A stretch of 64,000 nucleotides of DNA from IMG/VR virus record IMGVR_UViG_3300002052_000001, positions 124,001 through 188,000 of that record; one strand, written 5' to 3'. Below the pieces are notes generated by a model. The model saw only the letters and a list, made by a program, of their open reading frames with translations, made no database searches and was not told the DNA's origin. This document shows positions 29,800-38,696 of this stretch, piece by piece. Origin of the DNA: a virus. The position numbers and the translations under genes are program-made. Each line of letters starts with the position of its first letter. Within the stretch, counting starts at the first letter, position 1.

Positions 29800-30375
29800 A
29801 TGCTGATTTCGGAGCAACTCGGGGAGGCGCTGACCGAGCGGAAGAAGAAGGACCTCTGGGCTGTCGGCAAGCAGGCCATCACCAGCGCGGGGACTTCCAT
29901 CAACATCATCCCCTCGGTGCACAAGAGGGCGGCCTTCGAGCCGGGCACCGTCAACGCCGATATCGGCGGTGGGGCGTATGACCGGGCGACGAAATTCCTG
30001 GCCAGGGAGAAGGGGGTCATCAATATCGTTTGGGATCCCTTCACCAGGTCGCCGAAGCACAATCAGAAGGCGGCGGCGGCGATCAAGGGAGGCAAGGCGC
30101 AGACGGCCACCGTAGCGAACGTTCTCAACGTCATCCGAAACAAGGCAGATCGGGCCAAGACTATCCGGCGTGCAGCCGACGCGGTGGGGGAGGATGGCGT
30201 TGCCTATTTTCAGGTGTACGAGGGAGATCGCTCCGGGGTGGGGAAGGTAACGCCCAAGGGCTGGCAGGAGAACCGGAAGCTGGAAACGTATGTTTCTGAA
30301 ATCAAAAGGTTTTTCAAGGTGGTGATTCGGAAACACGGGTATATCGAGGCGCGTCAAAAGGAGCCCAAGACGTAG
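29800..30375 (+). CDS. Tagged SAM-dependent methyltransferase-like protein
   Basis: The product has 191 residues from ATG 29800. It begins MLISEQLGEALTERKKK, the tag with L-G-E-A and L-T-E. The body is a class I methyltransferase fold: VNADIGGGAYDRATKFL (SAM-binding glycine loop), INIVWDPFTRSPKHN, ANVLNVI, and DGVAYFQVYEGD. The target is unknown. If packaged, it would reach the host with the DNA. Confidence 0.65.
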   Translation: MLISEQLGEALTERKKKDLWAVGKQAITSAGTSINIIPSVHKRAAFEPGTVNADIGGGAYDRATKFLAREKGVINIVWDPFTRSPKHNQKAAAAIKGGKAQTATVANVLNVIRNKADRAKTIRRAADAVGEDGVAYFQVYEGDRSGVGKVTPKGWQENRKLETYVSEIKRFFKVVIRKHGYIEARQKEPKT

Positions 30376-30427
30376 GGTTTGTCTATTCATTCTTGTGCGG
30401 TAACAAGCGCGTGTGATAGAAGGGGGG

Positions 30428-30679
30428 ATGCAGCGGTGCACGCGGCCCTGCCGATACTGTGGATATGCCTACAAGGGTCGAGGGATATACGCTGATCACG
30501 GGCTGGCCAAGCGCAACTTGGAGCTGCACGAGAGCGCGTGTCTCGACCAGCAGGAGCGTCGCGCCAAGAAACGAGAACGGGCGAGATGGCGTAGGATTAG
30601 GGCGGCCGTCAAGAGGGGCGAGCCGTTGCCGGGCCAGCTAGGATTCCCGTTCGACGGGATTCCAGTGGTGGTGGAATAG
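30428..30679 (+). CDS. Small zinc-finger protein
   Basis: An 83-residue protein from ATG 30428. CRYCGYAY followed by LELHESAC gives a CxxC...H...C site. The rest is Arg-rich and may bind nucleic acid. Confidence 0.6.
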   Translation: MQRCTRPCRYCGYAYKGRGIYADHGLAKRNLELHESACLDQQERRAKKRERARWRRIRAAVKRGEPLPGQLGFPFDGIPVVVE

Positions 30680-30687
30680 AGGGGGTT

Positions 30688-31101
30688 ATGGTTAGCGAAA
30701 GAGCAAAAATCGCACTTAAAAAAATGCCGTTTGTAGTAATTCCGCCGGAGCTACTAACAGCGGAAGAAAAGAGGGATCTGGAGGTGATAGGGAGGAAGAA
30801 TGCGGAGGTCCTTCGGCAATTCACTAAGGCGGTTCGGACAGGAGATGCTTCCTTTATATCGCCCCTTTCGTGGTGGAAGGACACTACCTTTGTTAGCAGT
30901 AGCTATGTGGAGTATCTCAGAGAATTATGTACCGGAAAGTTCAGTAGGAGTTGGAAGCGTGTTTTTGAGGGCGATGAGCGTGATGGCGTTGACGTTCATC
31001 CGGTCATTGAGAAGCATCCCGGTTTAGGGTGGGTATTTCATACGTTGGTTGTCGGTGAGAAGGTATATCGGAAGAAGATAGCGGGAAGATTTGGAAACTG
31101 A
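30688..31101 (+). CDS. Hypothetical protein
   Basis: The product has 137 residues and starts after GAGGGGG. Lower GC than neighbours suggests recent acquisition. No domain is recognised. Confidence 0.6.
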   Translation: MVSERAKIALKKMPFVVIPPELLTAEEKRDLEVIGRKNAEVLRQFTKAVRTGDASFISPLSWWKDTTFVSSSYVEYLRELCTGKFSRSWKRVFEGDERDGVDVHPVIEKHPGLGWVFHTLVVGEKVYRKKIAGRFGN

Positions 31102-31115
31102 AGAAGGAGGCGAAG

Positions 31116-32348
31116 GTGAAAATAGGCGATTTCGAGGTGCATCCCGCAGCAGAGGTTTTTCCCTTGCTGGAGGGGCCGGAGTTCGATGCCTTGTGCAAGG
31201 ACATCGAGGAACACGGAGTGCGTGAACCCATCGTCCTAATCCAGGTCGGCGAGGAGAAGCAGCTCCTGGATGGCCGGAATCGGATTCGGGGGGCTGATCG
31301 GGTAGGGGTTTCCGTGGAAACCGTGATGTACGAGGGGGACGATCCGCTCGGCTATGTCCTCTCCGCCAACCTGCATCGGCGGCACCTGGACGAGAGCCAG
31401 CGGGCGATGGTCGGGGCCAGGATCAAGGTGTATCTGGAGGCGGAGGCCAAAAAACGGCAGCTCGCCGGACTCAAGAAAGGGGACGAGGCTCCCGTTCCGG
31501 CAAATTTTCCGGAACGGGAAAAGGGCGATGCCCGCGACCAGGCGGGGGCTGCCGTGAGCGTCTCGGGCCGGTCGATCTCCAAGGCCGAGAAGGTCATCGC
31601 CGGTGGCTGCGATGAACTGCAAGCCGCAGTGAATCAGAAGAAGCTCTCCGTGGACGTGGCGGAGAAGATCGCGCAGCGCCCGGTGAAGGAGCAGAAGCAG
31701 ATCTTGAAGAAGATCGAGCAGAACCCGAAGCAGAGCGCCAAGTCGGTGCTTCGGCAGCACGACAAGGACAAGATCATCGCCAAGATCAAGAAGGAGCCCC
31801 AGCCGCCTCCAGAAGGCCCGTTCCGGGTGATCGTGGCCGACCCCCCGTGGCCTTACGAAAAACGCCCGGATGACGGCACGCAGCGCGGCCAGACGCCCTA
31901 TCCGTCCATGAGCATCGACGAGATATGCAAGTTGGCGGAGATGCTTGACGGCTTTGTCGGGGAGGACGGTGATTGCATCCTGTGGCTATGGGTGACCAAC
32001 GCGCACCTGGCGGATGGAACGGCGGCGGGGGTGCTCGATGCCTGGGGCTTCAACGGCAAGACGGTTCTGACCTGGAAGAAGCCGAAGATGGGGACCGGCG
32101 ACTGGCTGCGCGGGATTACTGAGCACTGCATTCTGGCCGTGCGCGGCAAGCCCGTCGTGGATCTGGATAACGAGACCACGTACATGGAGGCAAAGGTCCG
32201 CGAACACAGTCGCAAGCCGGAGGAGTTCTACAAGATGGTCGATAAGCTCTGTCCGGGCTCGAAGCTGGAGATGTTCGCCACAGAGCCGCGAGATGGTTGG
32301 CAGATGTGGGCACCCGGAAACTGGCGTGAAGAGGCGGCGGAGGAGTAG
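31116..32348 (+). CDS. ParB-HTH domain fused to MT-A70 N6-adenine methyltransferase
   Basis: The product has 410 residues from GTG 31116 after GAAGGAGG. The N-terminal ParB fold (1-95) has LLDGRNRIRGA at 50-60 and ANLHRRHL at 84-91. A KorB/ParB-like HTH follows (about 143-165, VSVSGRSISKAEKVI). Residues about 227-405 are MT-A70 with catalytic DPPW at 242-245 and a SAM-binding end. MT-A70 enzymes methylate adenine N6 in DNA or RNA. The ParB half might target parS-like sites present in this genome, but that is inference. Confidence 0.85.
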   Translation: MKIGDFEVHPAAEVFPLLEGPEFDALCKDIEEHGVREPIVLIQVGEEKQLLDGRNRIRGADRVGVSVETVMYEGDDPLGYVLSANLHRRHLDESQRAMVGARIKVYLEAEAKKRQLAGLKKGDEAPVPANFPEREKGDARDQAGAAVSVSGRSISKAEKVIAGGCDELQAAVNQKKLSVDVAEKIAQRPVKEQKQILKKIEQNPKQSAKSVLRQHDKDKIIAKIKKEPQPPPEGPFRVIVADPPWPYEKRPDDGTQRGQTPYPSMSIDEICKLAEMLDGFVGEDGDCILWLWVTNAHLADGTAAGVLDAWGFNGKTVLTWKKPKMGTGDWLRGITEHCILAVRGKPVVDLDNETTYMEAKVREHSRKPEEFYKMVDKLCPGSKLEMFATEPRDGWQMWAPGNWREEAAEE

Positions 32349-32383
32349 GCGGTCGAGGCTCGCGCTGCTACCCTATTCCGATT

Positions 32384-32746
32384 ATGGAAGGGCGGCATAT
32401 AAAGGCCGTAGGCCAGGGAGATCCTGTGTCTCTGGGCAGCTCAAAAATGGTGGAATCTTTTTTACAAAAGCTGGTAGCCCGTATTGGAATGAGAATTTTG
32501 GGCTCGCCACACGTCTACAAGGAGGAGCATGGCGGCGTATCTGGAATCGCAGTACTCAGTACTAGCCACGTCGTGATTCATACGCAGATGCGGAAGGTGA
32601 AGGAGATCACGTACGGCTTTTTTGTCCTAGATCTTTTTTCATGTCGGTCGTTTCCGAATGAATCTGTGAAAGACGTACTTACAGAACATTTCGCTGTATC
32701 GGCGATGTCCGTAACAGATCTATCTGAGTCGCTGGCATTTCCATAA
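32384..32746 (+). CDS. Second, divergent SpeD-like protein
   Basis: The product has 120 residues. The segment HGGVSGIAVLSTSHVVIHTQ, then ITYGFFVLDLFSCRSF, aligns with SpeD. The pyruvoyl-forming Ser (61), His66 and Cys87 are kept. The preceding Glu is Thr and the WPE motif is lost. The N terminus is shorter. It may be a regulatory partner of the SpeD at 26958 or a new decarboxylase. The lower GC suggests separate acquisition. Confidence 0.65.
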   Translation: MEGRHIKAVGQGDPVSLGSSKMVESFLQKLVARIGMRILGSPHVYKEEHGGVSGIAVLSTSHVVIHTQMRKVKEITYGFFVLDLFSCRSFPNESVKDVLTEHFAVSAMSVTDLSESLAFP

Positions 32747-32859
32747 AAGGACGATGGCTGGACGATGGAGTTTTGATTGAGTACCGTTTCACAGCAGCGA
32801 CATAAGGCCAGCAGGTAAAAGTACGCTGCCAGGCAGGCATTTCAGCAAGGGGTTGGTGT

Positions 32860-33687
32860 ATGAGATGGTCAATCTTACTTGCATTTTTGTTGTTGGGGAC
32901 AGCGGCAGCCCACGTTCATGCTGAAGGAATTTCGGCCCGCGTAGCATCAGCGATAATGCCGGTGCCCACCTTTGCCGATGTGCATCGTGCGTACATGAGG
33001 ATTGCTGTGAACGAGTCCGGCTTCCGGAGTTTGGCCGATCAGGATGGTATTTTGCAGGCACTGTTATGGAACGGTGGCGGCAGGAAGAAAGGACGTAATA
33101 AGAAGGGGCACGGTTACGGTCTCGATTACCGATTATTTATGAAGCGGATGGCATCACATTCAACGCGCACCTTTCCATCCAACAGCAAATTCTTGGTGAT
33201 GACTTCTGCGGAGCGTTCTTTGTTGAAGGGGCAGCAGACCCGGCAGAACCGCTGGACCTCGACGTTGCAGCTCGACTGTTCCGAGCCGAAAGGCTGGCCG
33301 CAGAAAAAGCTCGACGGGTCGCGTCGCATGGATCCGTGGAAGTCGCACTACGGAAAGCGGTGCCAGTTGGTGGTGGAGACCACCAGAGCGTTTCTCAAAG
33401 GCAGGATGAGGAGCTACTGCGACAACCAGCCGACCACGTGGGGAAGTAAGCCGGACATATACCGGCCGGGCGGTCCGCATGAAAACGGTTGGCTGGAGAT
33501 ACATTGTGACCGGCCTAACCTAGAGAACCCGGATGAGGATTGTAATATGTTGAGCAGAGCAGAGCTGCTCAACAGTACAACGTGTGCCAGGAATTACTTT
33601 TGGTCCTGGCTAGAGAAGGAGAAGGACGATGGAGAAGGAGCCATATCTACGCGAAGGGATGAAGCACGAAGCGGTCATCAGAGTTAA
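32860..33687 (+). CDS. Secreted protein with signal peptide, possible muralytic or transglycosylase-like
   Basis: The 275-residue product has a signal peptide (MRWSILLAFLLLGTAAAHVHA, cleavage near 22). The mature N terminus (VHRAYMRIAVNESGFRSLADQDGILQALLW) is reminiscent of lysozyme-like folds with NESGF. Several Cys pairs (CSEPK, KRCQL, YCDN, HCDR) suit a periplasmic disulfide-bonded protein. It overlaps the endolysin by 59 bases, suggesting a lysis cassette. Confidence 0.65.
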   Translation: MRWSILLAFLLLGTAAAHVHAEGISARVASAIMPVPTFADVHRAYMRIAVNESGFRSLADQDGILQALLWNGGGRKKGRNKKGHGYGLDYRLFMKRMASHSTRTFPSNSKFLVMTSAERSLLKGQQTRQNRWTSTLQLDCSEPKGWPQKKLDGSRRMDPWKSHYGKRCQLVVETTRAFLKGRMRSYCDNQPTTWGSKPDIYRPGGPHENGWLEIHCDRPNLENPDEDCNMLSRAELLNSTTCARNYFWSWLEKEKDDGEGAISTRRDEARSGHQS

Positions 33688-34462
33688 ACAGATATTGCAG
33701 GAGCAGGGGTATTGGAAGGGGCCGATCAGTTCGGCGTTCGGTCCGAAGTTGACCAAGGCGGTCGTCTATTTCCAGCAGACGCACCTCAACAAGCACGGGA
33801 AGCCGTGCGGCGTCGATGGCGAAGTAGGCCCCGAGACGTGGTGGGCGCTGAAGCACCCGAGCGGCAAGGCCCAGCGCAGCAATATCATCGCACCGATTCC
33901 AGCGGGGCTATCGGAGGCGCGCCAGAAGGTGCTGACCGTTGCCCTATCGCAGCATGGGGCCAGGGAGAAGCCGCCGGGCTCGAACCGGGGGCCAAAGATT
34001 GACAAATATCTACCGAAGTGGTGGCTGAAGATGCCGGGTCCGGCCTGGTGCTGCTTCTATTTTTCCTGGGTCTGTAAGGAGGCGTTGGGATGCTATCCGA
34101 TCGGTAGGCGCGAGGGGTCATGTACCAAGGCGTCCGAGCGTGCAAAGGAAAAGGGGATTTGGGTGCCCTGGAATCGAGCCAAAGGTCTGGTGCCTGGTGA
34201 TGCCTTCGTGATGCTGTGGACGGACAAGAAAGGTAAGTGTCACGGCCATATCGGGTTTGTGCTTCGGGCATCGGAGGACAATACCGAGTTCAATACGGTT
34301 GAGGGGAACTGCGGGAACCGATGCAAGATCGGCCTTCGGGAATTTGATGAGCGCGTTGCTGGTTTTATCGATGTGTGCGGTGATCGGGAGCACGTTCGAC
34401 TAACTCCTTTCGGGCGCGGTATTATTGAGGCGGCCAATGTAGCCCACGCGACTACCCGCTGA
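33629..34462 (+). CDS. Endolysin: peptidoglycan-binding plus CHAP domain
   Basis: The product has 277 residues and cleaves the peptidoglycan at the end of infection. Residues about 8-80 form a PGBD1 domain (LREGMKHEAVIRVKQIL, GEVGPETWWALK). Residues about 90-255 form a CHAP amidase/endopeptidase: catalytic Cys in PGPAWCCFYFSW, His in CHGHIGFVL, and VEGNCGN. GAGAAGGAGAAGGACG precedes ATG 33629. Confidence 0.85.
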   Translation: MEKEPYLREGMKHEAVIRVKQILQEQGYWKGPISSAFGPKLTKAVVYFQQTHLNKHGKPCGVDGEVGPETWWALKHPSGKAQRSNIIAPIPAGLSEARQKVLTVALSQHGAREKPPGSNRGPKIDKYLPKWWLKMPGPAWCCFYFSWVCKEALGCYPIGRREGSCTKASERAKEKGIWVPWNRAKGLVPGDAFVMLWTDKKGKCHGHIGFVLRASEDNTEFNTVEGNCGNRCKIGLREFDERVAGFIDVCGDREHVRLTPFGRGIIEAANVAHATTR

Positions 34463-34463
34463 C

Positions 34464-34865
34464 GTGCTGTACATCAGCTCCAAAGAGATCGAGATAATCC
34501 CGGCTAGGGACGGGATTCAGTGCGTGCACTGCAAGGAGCGCACGGCTTCCTACAGGATGGAGCCCAAAAGTGGCGGAGAGTGGCAGCCGTTTTGTGGCTG
34601 GTGTGTTTTATATGGCGGCTCCCAGTGGGGACACCTGAACCGGGAGGAGCTGGTGTGGGCCGGTCGCTATGTTCAGGGTGTTGGTGCGACATCGAAGAGC
34701 AAAAACACCGTTATCCCGATGTTGGACGAGCGGCACCGCCTATCACCGTTCGATGCCGAGCGGTACATGATGGGCATTATCTTTACCAGCCGCATTTTGG
34801 AGAAAGGACCTCTCGGTCGGTTGGCGCGCAAGCGGCGCAAGATGGAGTCGGAGGATGGAACTTGA
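34464..34865 (+). CDS. Zinc-binding hypothetical protein
   Basis: The product has 133 residues from GTG 34464. CVHCKERTASY followed by FCGWC makes a CxxC...CxxC ribbon. C-terminal tail is basic. The gene overlaps the next by 11 bases. Unknown role. Confidence 0.6.
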   Translation: MLYISSKEIEIIPARDGIQCVHCKERTASYRMEPKSGGEWQPFCGWCVLYGGSQWGHLNREELVWAGRYVQGVGATSKSKNTVIPMLDERHRLSPFDAERYMMGIIFTSRILEKGPLGRLARKRRKMESEDGT

Positions 34866-35157
34866 GAAGCCCGGCTTGGCGGCCATGAAAAAAATGTGGC
34901 CCAGACCGCGTATAGGGCAATGCGTCAGGCTCAAGAAGAACGGTAAAGTCGCGGAAGTTATTACCGTGACCAAGGCCCGCGATGTGCTCAAGGGGATGAC
35001 CGAAATGAATGCGCTGTTGATGGGTCCCAGGTGCCAGGCGCTCTACGGTATTCACTGGCTGGATATCTACTACGAAGCCATTGTGCAGGTGCCCGGAACG
35101 ATGATTCAGCAGACGGTTACACCGATTGATGTAGAAGAGATTGTCGAGCGCGATTAG
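34855..35157 (+). CDS. Hypothetical protein
   Basis: A 100-residue protein starting inside the previous gene. It contains RIGQCVRLKKNGKVAEVITV, a KOW/SH3-like beta pattern. No firm assignment. Confidence 0.6.
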   Translation: MELEKPGLAAMKKMWPRPRIGQCVRLKKNGKVAEVITVTKARDVLKGMTEMNALLMGPRCQALYGIHWLDIYYEAIVQVPGTMIQQTVTPIDVEEIVERD

Positions 35158-35201
35158 TTCTTGACTATCGCGTTTTATAGTGTGAAATAGAAAAGGTCAT
35201 T

Positions 35202-35636
35202 GTGGACGCCGCACGCGAGAAGAAGCTGGTGGGGGCGAAGAGGTTTGGGCGGGAACAGACACGTGCCAGCAAGGAAAAGAAGCACCAGAAGAATATCAAG
35301 GTGCGGCCCGTGGAAGCCCTGGCGGAGGATTGGCAAGAGGCGATTTGGGCGCGTTTCGATAAAGATGTTCGCATGGTGCAGTGGAGCAAGAAGGAACAGA
35401 GCCTGGCCAGGCTATTGATGAAAGAGGTTGGTTACGATGTTGCTGTGAAGATGGTGCAGCATTTCATTACGTCGTGGGACGAACCCGGTTTGCCCGTTTT
35501 TTCGTTTCTGTGGGCACATAGGGTGTCGGTGTTGGCGACGATTAGGGGACAGGCTTCCATCCAGCATAAGCAGATAAATATAGACGAATACGATGATGAG
35601 CGTGATGGCGAGCAGCCTAAGATTGGTTGGGGGTAG
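35202..35636 (+). CDS. Replication-region hypothetical protein
   Basis: The product has 144 residues from GTG 35202. Basic N terminus, helical centre, acidic C terminus. Its position directly before the helicase loader suggests a replisome-organiser role, but no motif proves it. Confidence 0.6.
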   Translation: MDAAREKKLVGAKRFGREQTRASKEKKHQKNIKVRPVEALAEDWQEAIWARFDKDVRMVQWSKKEQSLARLLMKEVGYDVAVKMVQHFITSWDEPGLPVFSFLWAHRVSVLATIRGQASIQHKQINIDEYDDERDGEQPKIGWG

Positions 35637-35651
35637 GATATGTAGGATGGC

Positions 35652-36299
35652 GTGTGCCGTGACGTTGCATTACAATACAATTATAAGATGAGAATCGTTG
35701 GTCAAAGAGGCCGCCTGACGGCCGAACACTTCCTGCTGATGCGGATTCCGCGTCGCTTCTGGGAGGTGACGTTTGATCAGATCGAGCCGGATGTGAAAGG
35801 GGTTATACGGAATTACCTCCAAAACCTCGATGAGATGTTGGATAACGGCGACGGTTTACTGCTGTGGGGCAAGAGTGGTCACGGCAAGACGTGTGCGGCC
35901 GTTTTTGTGGCTCGCGAGGTGCGGCGTACCGGTGCATCGGTGTTGATGCTCACCGCCGCGTCGCTCATCGAGTCGGTGCTGGAGAAGACCGAGGTGGAAG
36001 AAGGGCTCTTGCTCGACCGGGCGCGGACAGTCGATTTTTTGCTGCTGGACGATCTGGGCAAGGAGCATCCGGGCAGGAGCGGGTTTGCCGAACGGACGCT
36101 GGAGAATCTTTTGCGTGAGCGTAGTGCAGCGCGTCTCACGACCTTTATGACAACCAACATGGGTTATGAGGGGCTAAAAGAGCGATATAAAATGTCTATG
36201 CTGGAAGTGATGAAGGAGATGATGTTGCCGGTGAAGGTCGAGGGGGAAAACTATCGTAACGAGGCGCAGCAAAAACTTGGCAAAGCCCTCGCTATTTAG
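35652..36299 (+). CDS. DnaC-like helicase loader ATPase
   Basis: The product has up to 215 residues. It has Walker A in LLLWGKSGHGKTCAA, Walker B in FLLLDDLGKE, and sensor region TFMTTNMGY, as in DnaC/IstB loaders. It would load the DnaB-type helicase encoded next. The start is uncertain between GTG 35652 and ATG 35688 (MRIVGQRGRL). Confidence 0.85.
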   Translation: MCRDVALQYNYKMRIVGQRGRLTAEHFLLMRIPRRFWEVTFDQIEPDVKGVIRNYLQNLDEMLDNGDGLLLWGKSGHGKTCAAVFVAREVRRTGASVLMLTAASLIESVLEKTEVEEGLLLDRARTVDFLLLDDLGKEHPGRSGFAERTLENLLRERSAARLTTFMTTNMGYEGLKERYKMSMLEVMKEMMLPVKVEGENYRNEAQQKLGKALAI

Positions 36300-36352
36300 T
36301 GTAGAACTGTAATTCCCGCCTTTATGCCAGGGACGAGGGACAGGGAGCTTTT

Positions 36353-37687
36353 GTGGACATAGATGCGTCTACTATTTGGCTTGCTACGCGCAGTGAAGCG
36401 GCGTTGAAACAGGCTAAAGAACTGGGGATCAATGCGGCACTGTTTCTGGGGAACGCTAAGGCTGCCTGGTCTTTTATTGACGAATACCAGACCGCGCACG
36501 GCAGCATCCCCAGCACCGATATCATTACTGCCAACAGCGGTTGTCTTATACAGCCGCCGGAAGAGGTGGAGCGTGTTCAGCTCACTTACCTGGCCGAACA
36601 GTTGTATGGCCGCGCTCAGTTTCGCGCTCTCCAGTACGGTTTGGGAAAATCCGAAGAGGAGTTGGAGAATGGCAATCAGGAGGCGGCGGTCCAGGAGGTG
36701 CTGAGGCTGGCCGATCACCTACGGTCCAGCAAGTTCGCCCAGCTCCAGATTCATCCTCTTTCGATAGTAGCTCCAGAAGTGCTCGACCTGTACGAGCGTG
36801 TGAAGAAGGGCGAGACCGGTGTTCCGTTTCCCTGGCAGACGATGACCGATATGACCCTGGGGATGTGGCCCGGAACAGTGACTTTTTTCGTGGCGCGGCC
36901 GTGGATGGGCAAGACCTGGACCGGGGTGATCCTGGCGCTCCATGCCTGGCAGAAGGGGCTGAAGGTGCTGTTCGTAACACCGGAGATGAGCCGCGTGGAG
37001 CTGGCGGAGCGTATGGTCGCCAAGTACGGCCAGTTTTCCCACCGGGACATTGTAGGGGCGACTTTGGGGTCGCTGGCCGAGAAGAAGTTTAAGGAGGCGA
37101 TCAAGGAGCTGGAGGAAAAAGGTCAAGGGATCGCTATTCTGGACGATGAGGAGCGGCTGAATCCGGATAATATCGAGCAGGCCATCGACGCCTTTGGGCC
37201 GCATCTGACTGTGATTGACTCCATCTACATGCTGAAGGTGATTCTGGGGCGGGTGAAAAAAGGGCCGGGTAGTAGAGGCGACCGCCGGGACAGAATCATC
37301 GACACGGTAGAGTGGTTCCGGGGTCTCAGCCGCCGGAAAGGAATTCCGTTGGTGGGTATTAGTCAGCTTGCCCGGACCGGTGGCCATCTCAAGAAGGAGG
37401 CGGCGCGAGCGATAAAAGCCGGGCGCGGCACTGGCGGCCTGGAGGATACCGTCGCCATTTCCGATGAGGTTTTTTGGGCCTGTCACAACCTGTTCGCTAT
37501 GTACCAGGACGAGTACATGAAACAGGATAATCAGCTCATGTACGTGCCGTTGAAGGCTCGACGGATGGCTAAGCTATCCAGCCTGGTGGTGAAGTGGGAT
37601 ATGGTGACGATGGATTTTGATGAGATCGGTACGCGGGTGTCGGTAGACGATTACAAGGATGCTGAGGCTGGAGCAGTGCCCTATTAG
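36353..37687 (+). CDS. DnaB-type replicative helicase
   Basis: The product has 444 residues from GTG 36353 after AGGGAG. A helical N-terminal domain (1-145) precedes a RecA-like ATPase: Walker A FVARPWMGKTWTG, FVTPEMSRVELAERM, Walker B HLTVIDSIYML, and a C-terminal Arg finger region. It unwinds DNA at the fork with the loader and primase encoded beside it. Confidence 0.88.
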   Translation: MDIDASTIWLATRSEAALKQAKELGINAALFLGNAKAAWSFIDEYQTAHGSIPSTDIITANSGCLIQPPEEVERVQLTYLAEQLYGRAQFRALQYGLGKSEEELENGNQEAAVQEVLRLADHLRSSKFAQLQIHPLSIVAPEVLDLYERVKKGETGVPFPWQTMTDMTLGMWPGTVTFFVARPWMGKTWTGVILALHAWQKGLKVLFVTPEMSRVELAERMVAKYGQFSHRDIVGATLGSLAEKKFKEAIKELEEKGQGIAILDDEERLNPDNIEQAIDAFGPHLTVIDSIYMLKVILGRVKKGPGSRGDRRDRIIDTVEWFRGLSRRKGIPLVGISQLARTGGHLKKEAARAIKAGRGTGGLEDTVAISDEVFWACHNLFAMYQDEYMKQDNQLMYVPLKARRMAKLSSLVVKWDMVTMDFDEIGTRVSVDDYKDAEAGAVPY

Positions 37688-37701
37688 AAGGAGAAGGAGA
37701 C

Positions 37702-38247
37702 ATGGAGGGAGATGTTCTGACGATCGCGGGCCTAGTCGGGCTGACGCTGTTCATTTCGGTGGGCAAATGGCTCAGCGGGTTCCGGGAATGGTTGATGGGG
37801 TTCACGGTCCGGGCTAATCCGCTGCGGCTGCTCGGGGAGCTGTTGACGTGCACCATATCGGTGGGTTTCGTGGTCGGCGCGCTCTGGAAACTGGAGCAAG
37901 CCGCTCCCTGGTCGGCTGTCATCATCATGGGTGGTTTCATTAGCCTGGTTGCCTATGCCGCTGACGAGGGACTGGCCCTGGTGGACGCCGGGGTTCGTAA
38001 GGTGGCGAGGGGAGGCGGCCCACCGCCGATGCCTATATCGATGATGCAGCCGCCACCAGCGGACGAGGGTGAGCCGCCGGAGGACACTATCGTGGTGCCC
38101 AGCGATAGACCGCTGTCCGAAGATGAAGCCCATGCGATGATAGGCGGTAAGGAAGAGGCCGCTGAAGCAGTCAAAGCGGCGCGAGCGGCGGAAAAGCCGC
38201 CGGTGCACCAGGGAAAGCTGAAGACGAAGGAGAAGAAGGAGAAGTAG
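37702..38247 (+). CDS. Membrane protein with two or three helices
   Basis: The product has 181 residues. Hydrophobic segments lie at about 4-22, 50-66 and 72-92. A Pro-rich linker (GGGPPPMPISMMQPPP) and an acidic then Lys-rich tail follow. Strong AAGGAGAAGGAG site. It could be a holin or membrane anchor. No family is assigned. Confidence 0.6.
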   Translation: MEGDVLTIAGLVGLTLFISVGKWLSGFREWLMGFTVRANPLRLLGELLTCTISVGFVVGALWKLEQAAPWSAVIIMGGFISLVAYAADEGLALVDAGVRKVARGGGPPPMPISMMQPPPADEGEPPEDTIVVPSDRPLSEDEAHAMIGGKEEAAEAVKAARAAEKPPVHQGKLKTKEKKEK

Positions 38248-38248
38248 G

Positions 38249-38695
38249 ATGGAGAAGGGGATTATGGTGGAGGGGTTCAATATACGGCCCCTGCACGATT
38301 TCGTTTTCGTGTGCGATTATGGTCAGCCGGATATGACGAGCGGCGGTATCTACTACGGCGATAGTAAAACCCAGTTCGGCAGGTACCGGGCAAGTGAGTG
38401 GCGGTACGGAGAAGTGATCGCCATCGGTCCCGGTCGGATAGGGCCGGATGGCAGTCGACTGCCTATGCCGGATATTAAACTGGGAGAGGTGGTGATGTTC
38501 AGCCGGAAGCACGGAACGCGGCTGCCGGGGGATATGCGGTTCAAGCACCCCAAGTATTCGAGTGGTCCGGCGGCCGATGGCCTTTTGATCCGTGTGCTCG
38601 ACCCGGAGAAGTGCCAGGCGGTGGACGATGGTTTTCAGCCCTGGTGGAACGTTCAGGAAAGCCAGCTCGACCCTGCCGGTGTGATGACGGGCTAG
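38249..38695 (+). CDS. GroES-like co-chaperonin
   Basis: The product has 148 residues. FNIRPLHDFVFVCDYGQPDMTSGGIYY carries the Cpn10 beta strand and the mobile loop with SGGIYY. GEVIAIGPGRIGPDG and KLGEVVMFSRKHG are the roof and second strand. T4 gp31 and similar phage proteins replace host GroES so that GroEL folds the capsid protein. The C-terminal 35 residues are an extra tail. A palindrome copy lies inside at 38450. Confidence 0.8.
   Translation: MEKGIMVEGFNIRPLHDFVFVCDYGQPDMTSGGIYYGDSKTQFGRYRASEWRYGEVIAIGPGRIGPDGSRLPMPDIKLGEVVMFSRKHGTRLPGDMRFKHPKYSSGPAADGLLIRVLDPEKCQAVDDGFQPWWNVQESQLDPAGVMTG
38450..38463. repeat. Dispersed palindrome, copy 6
   Basis: Perfect GGCAGTCGACTGCC inside the GroES-like gene. 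Confidence 0.8.
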
Positions 38696-38696
38696 C

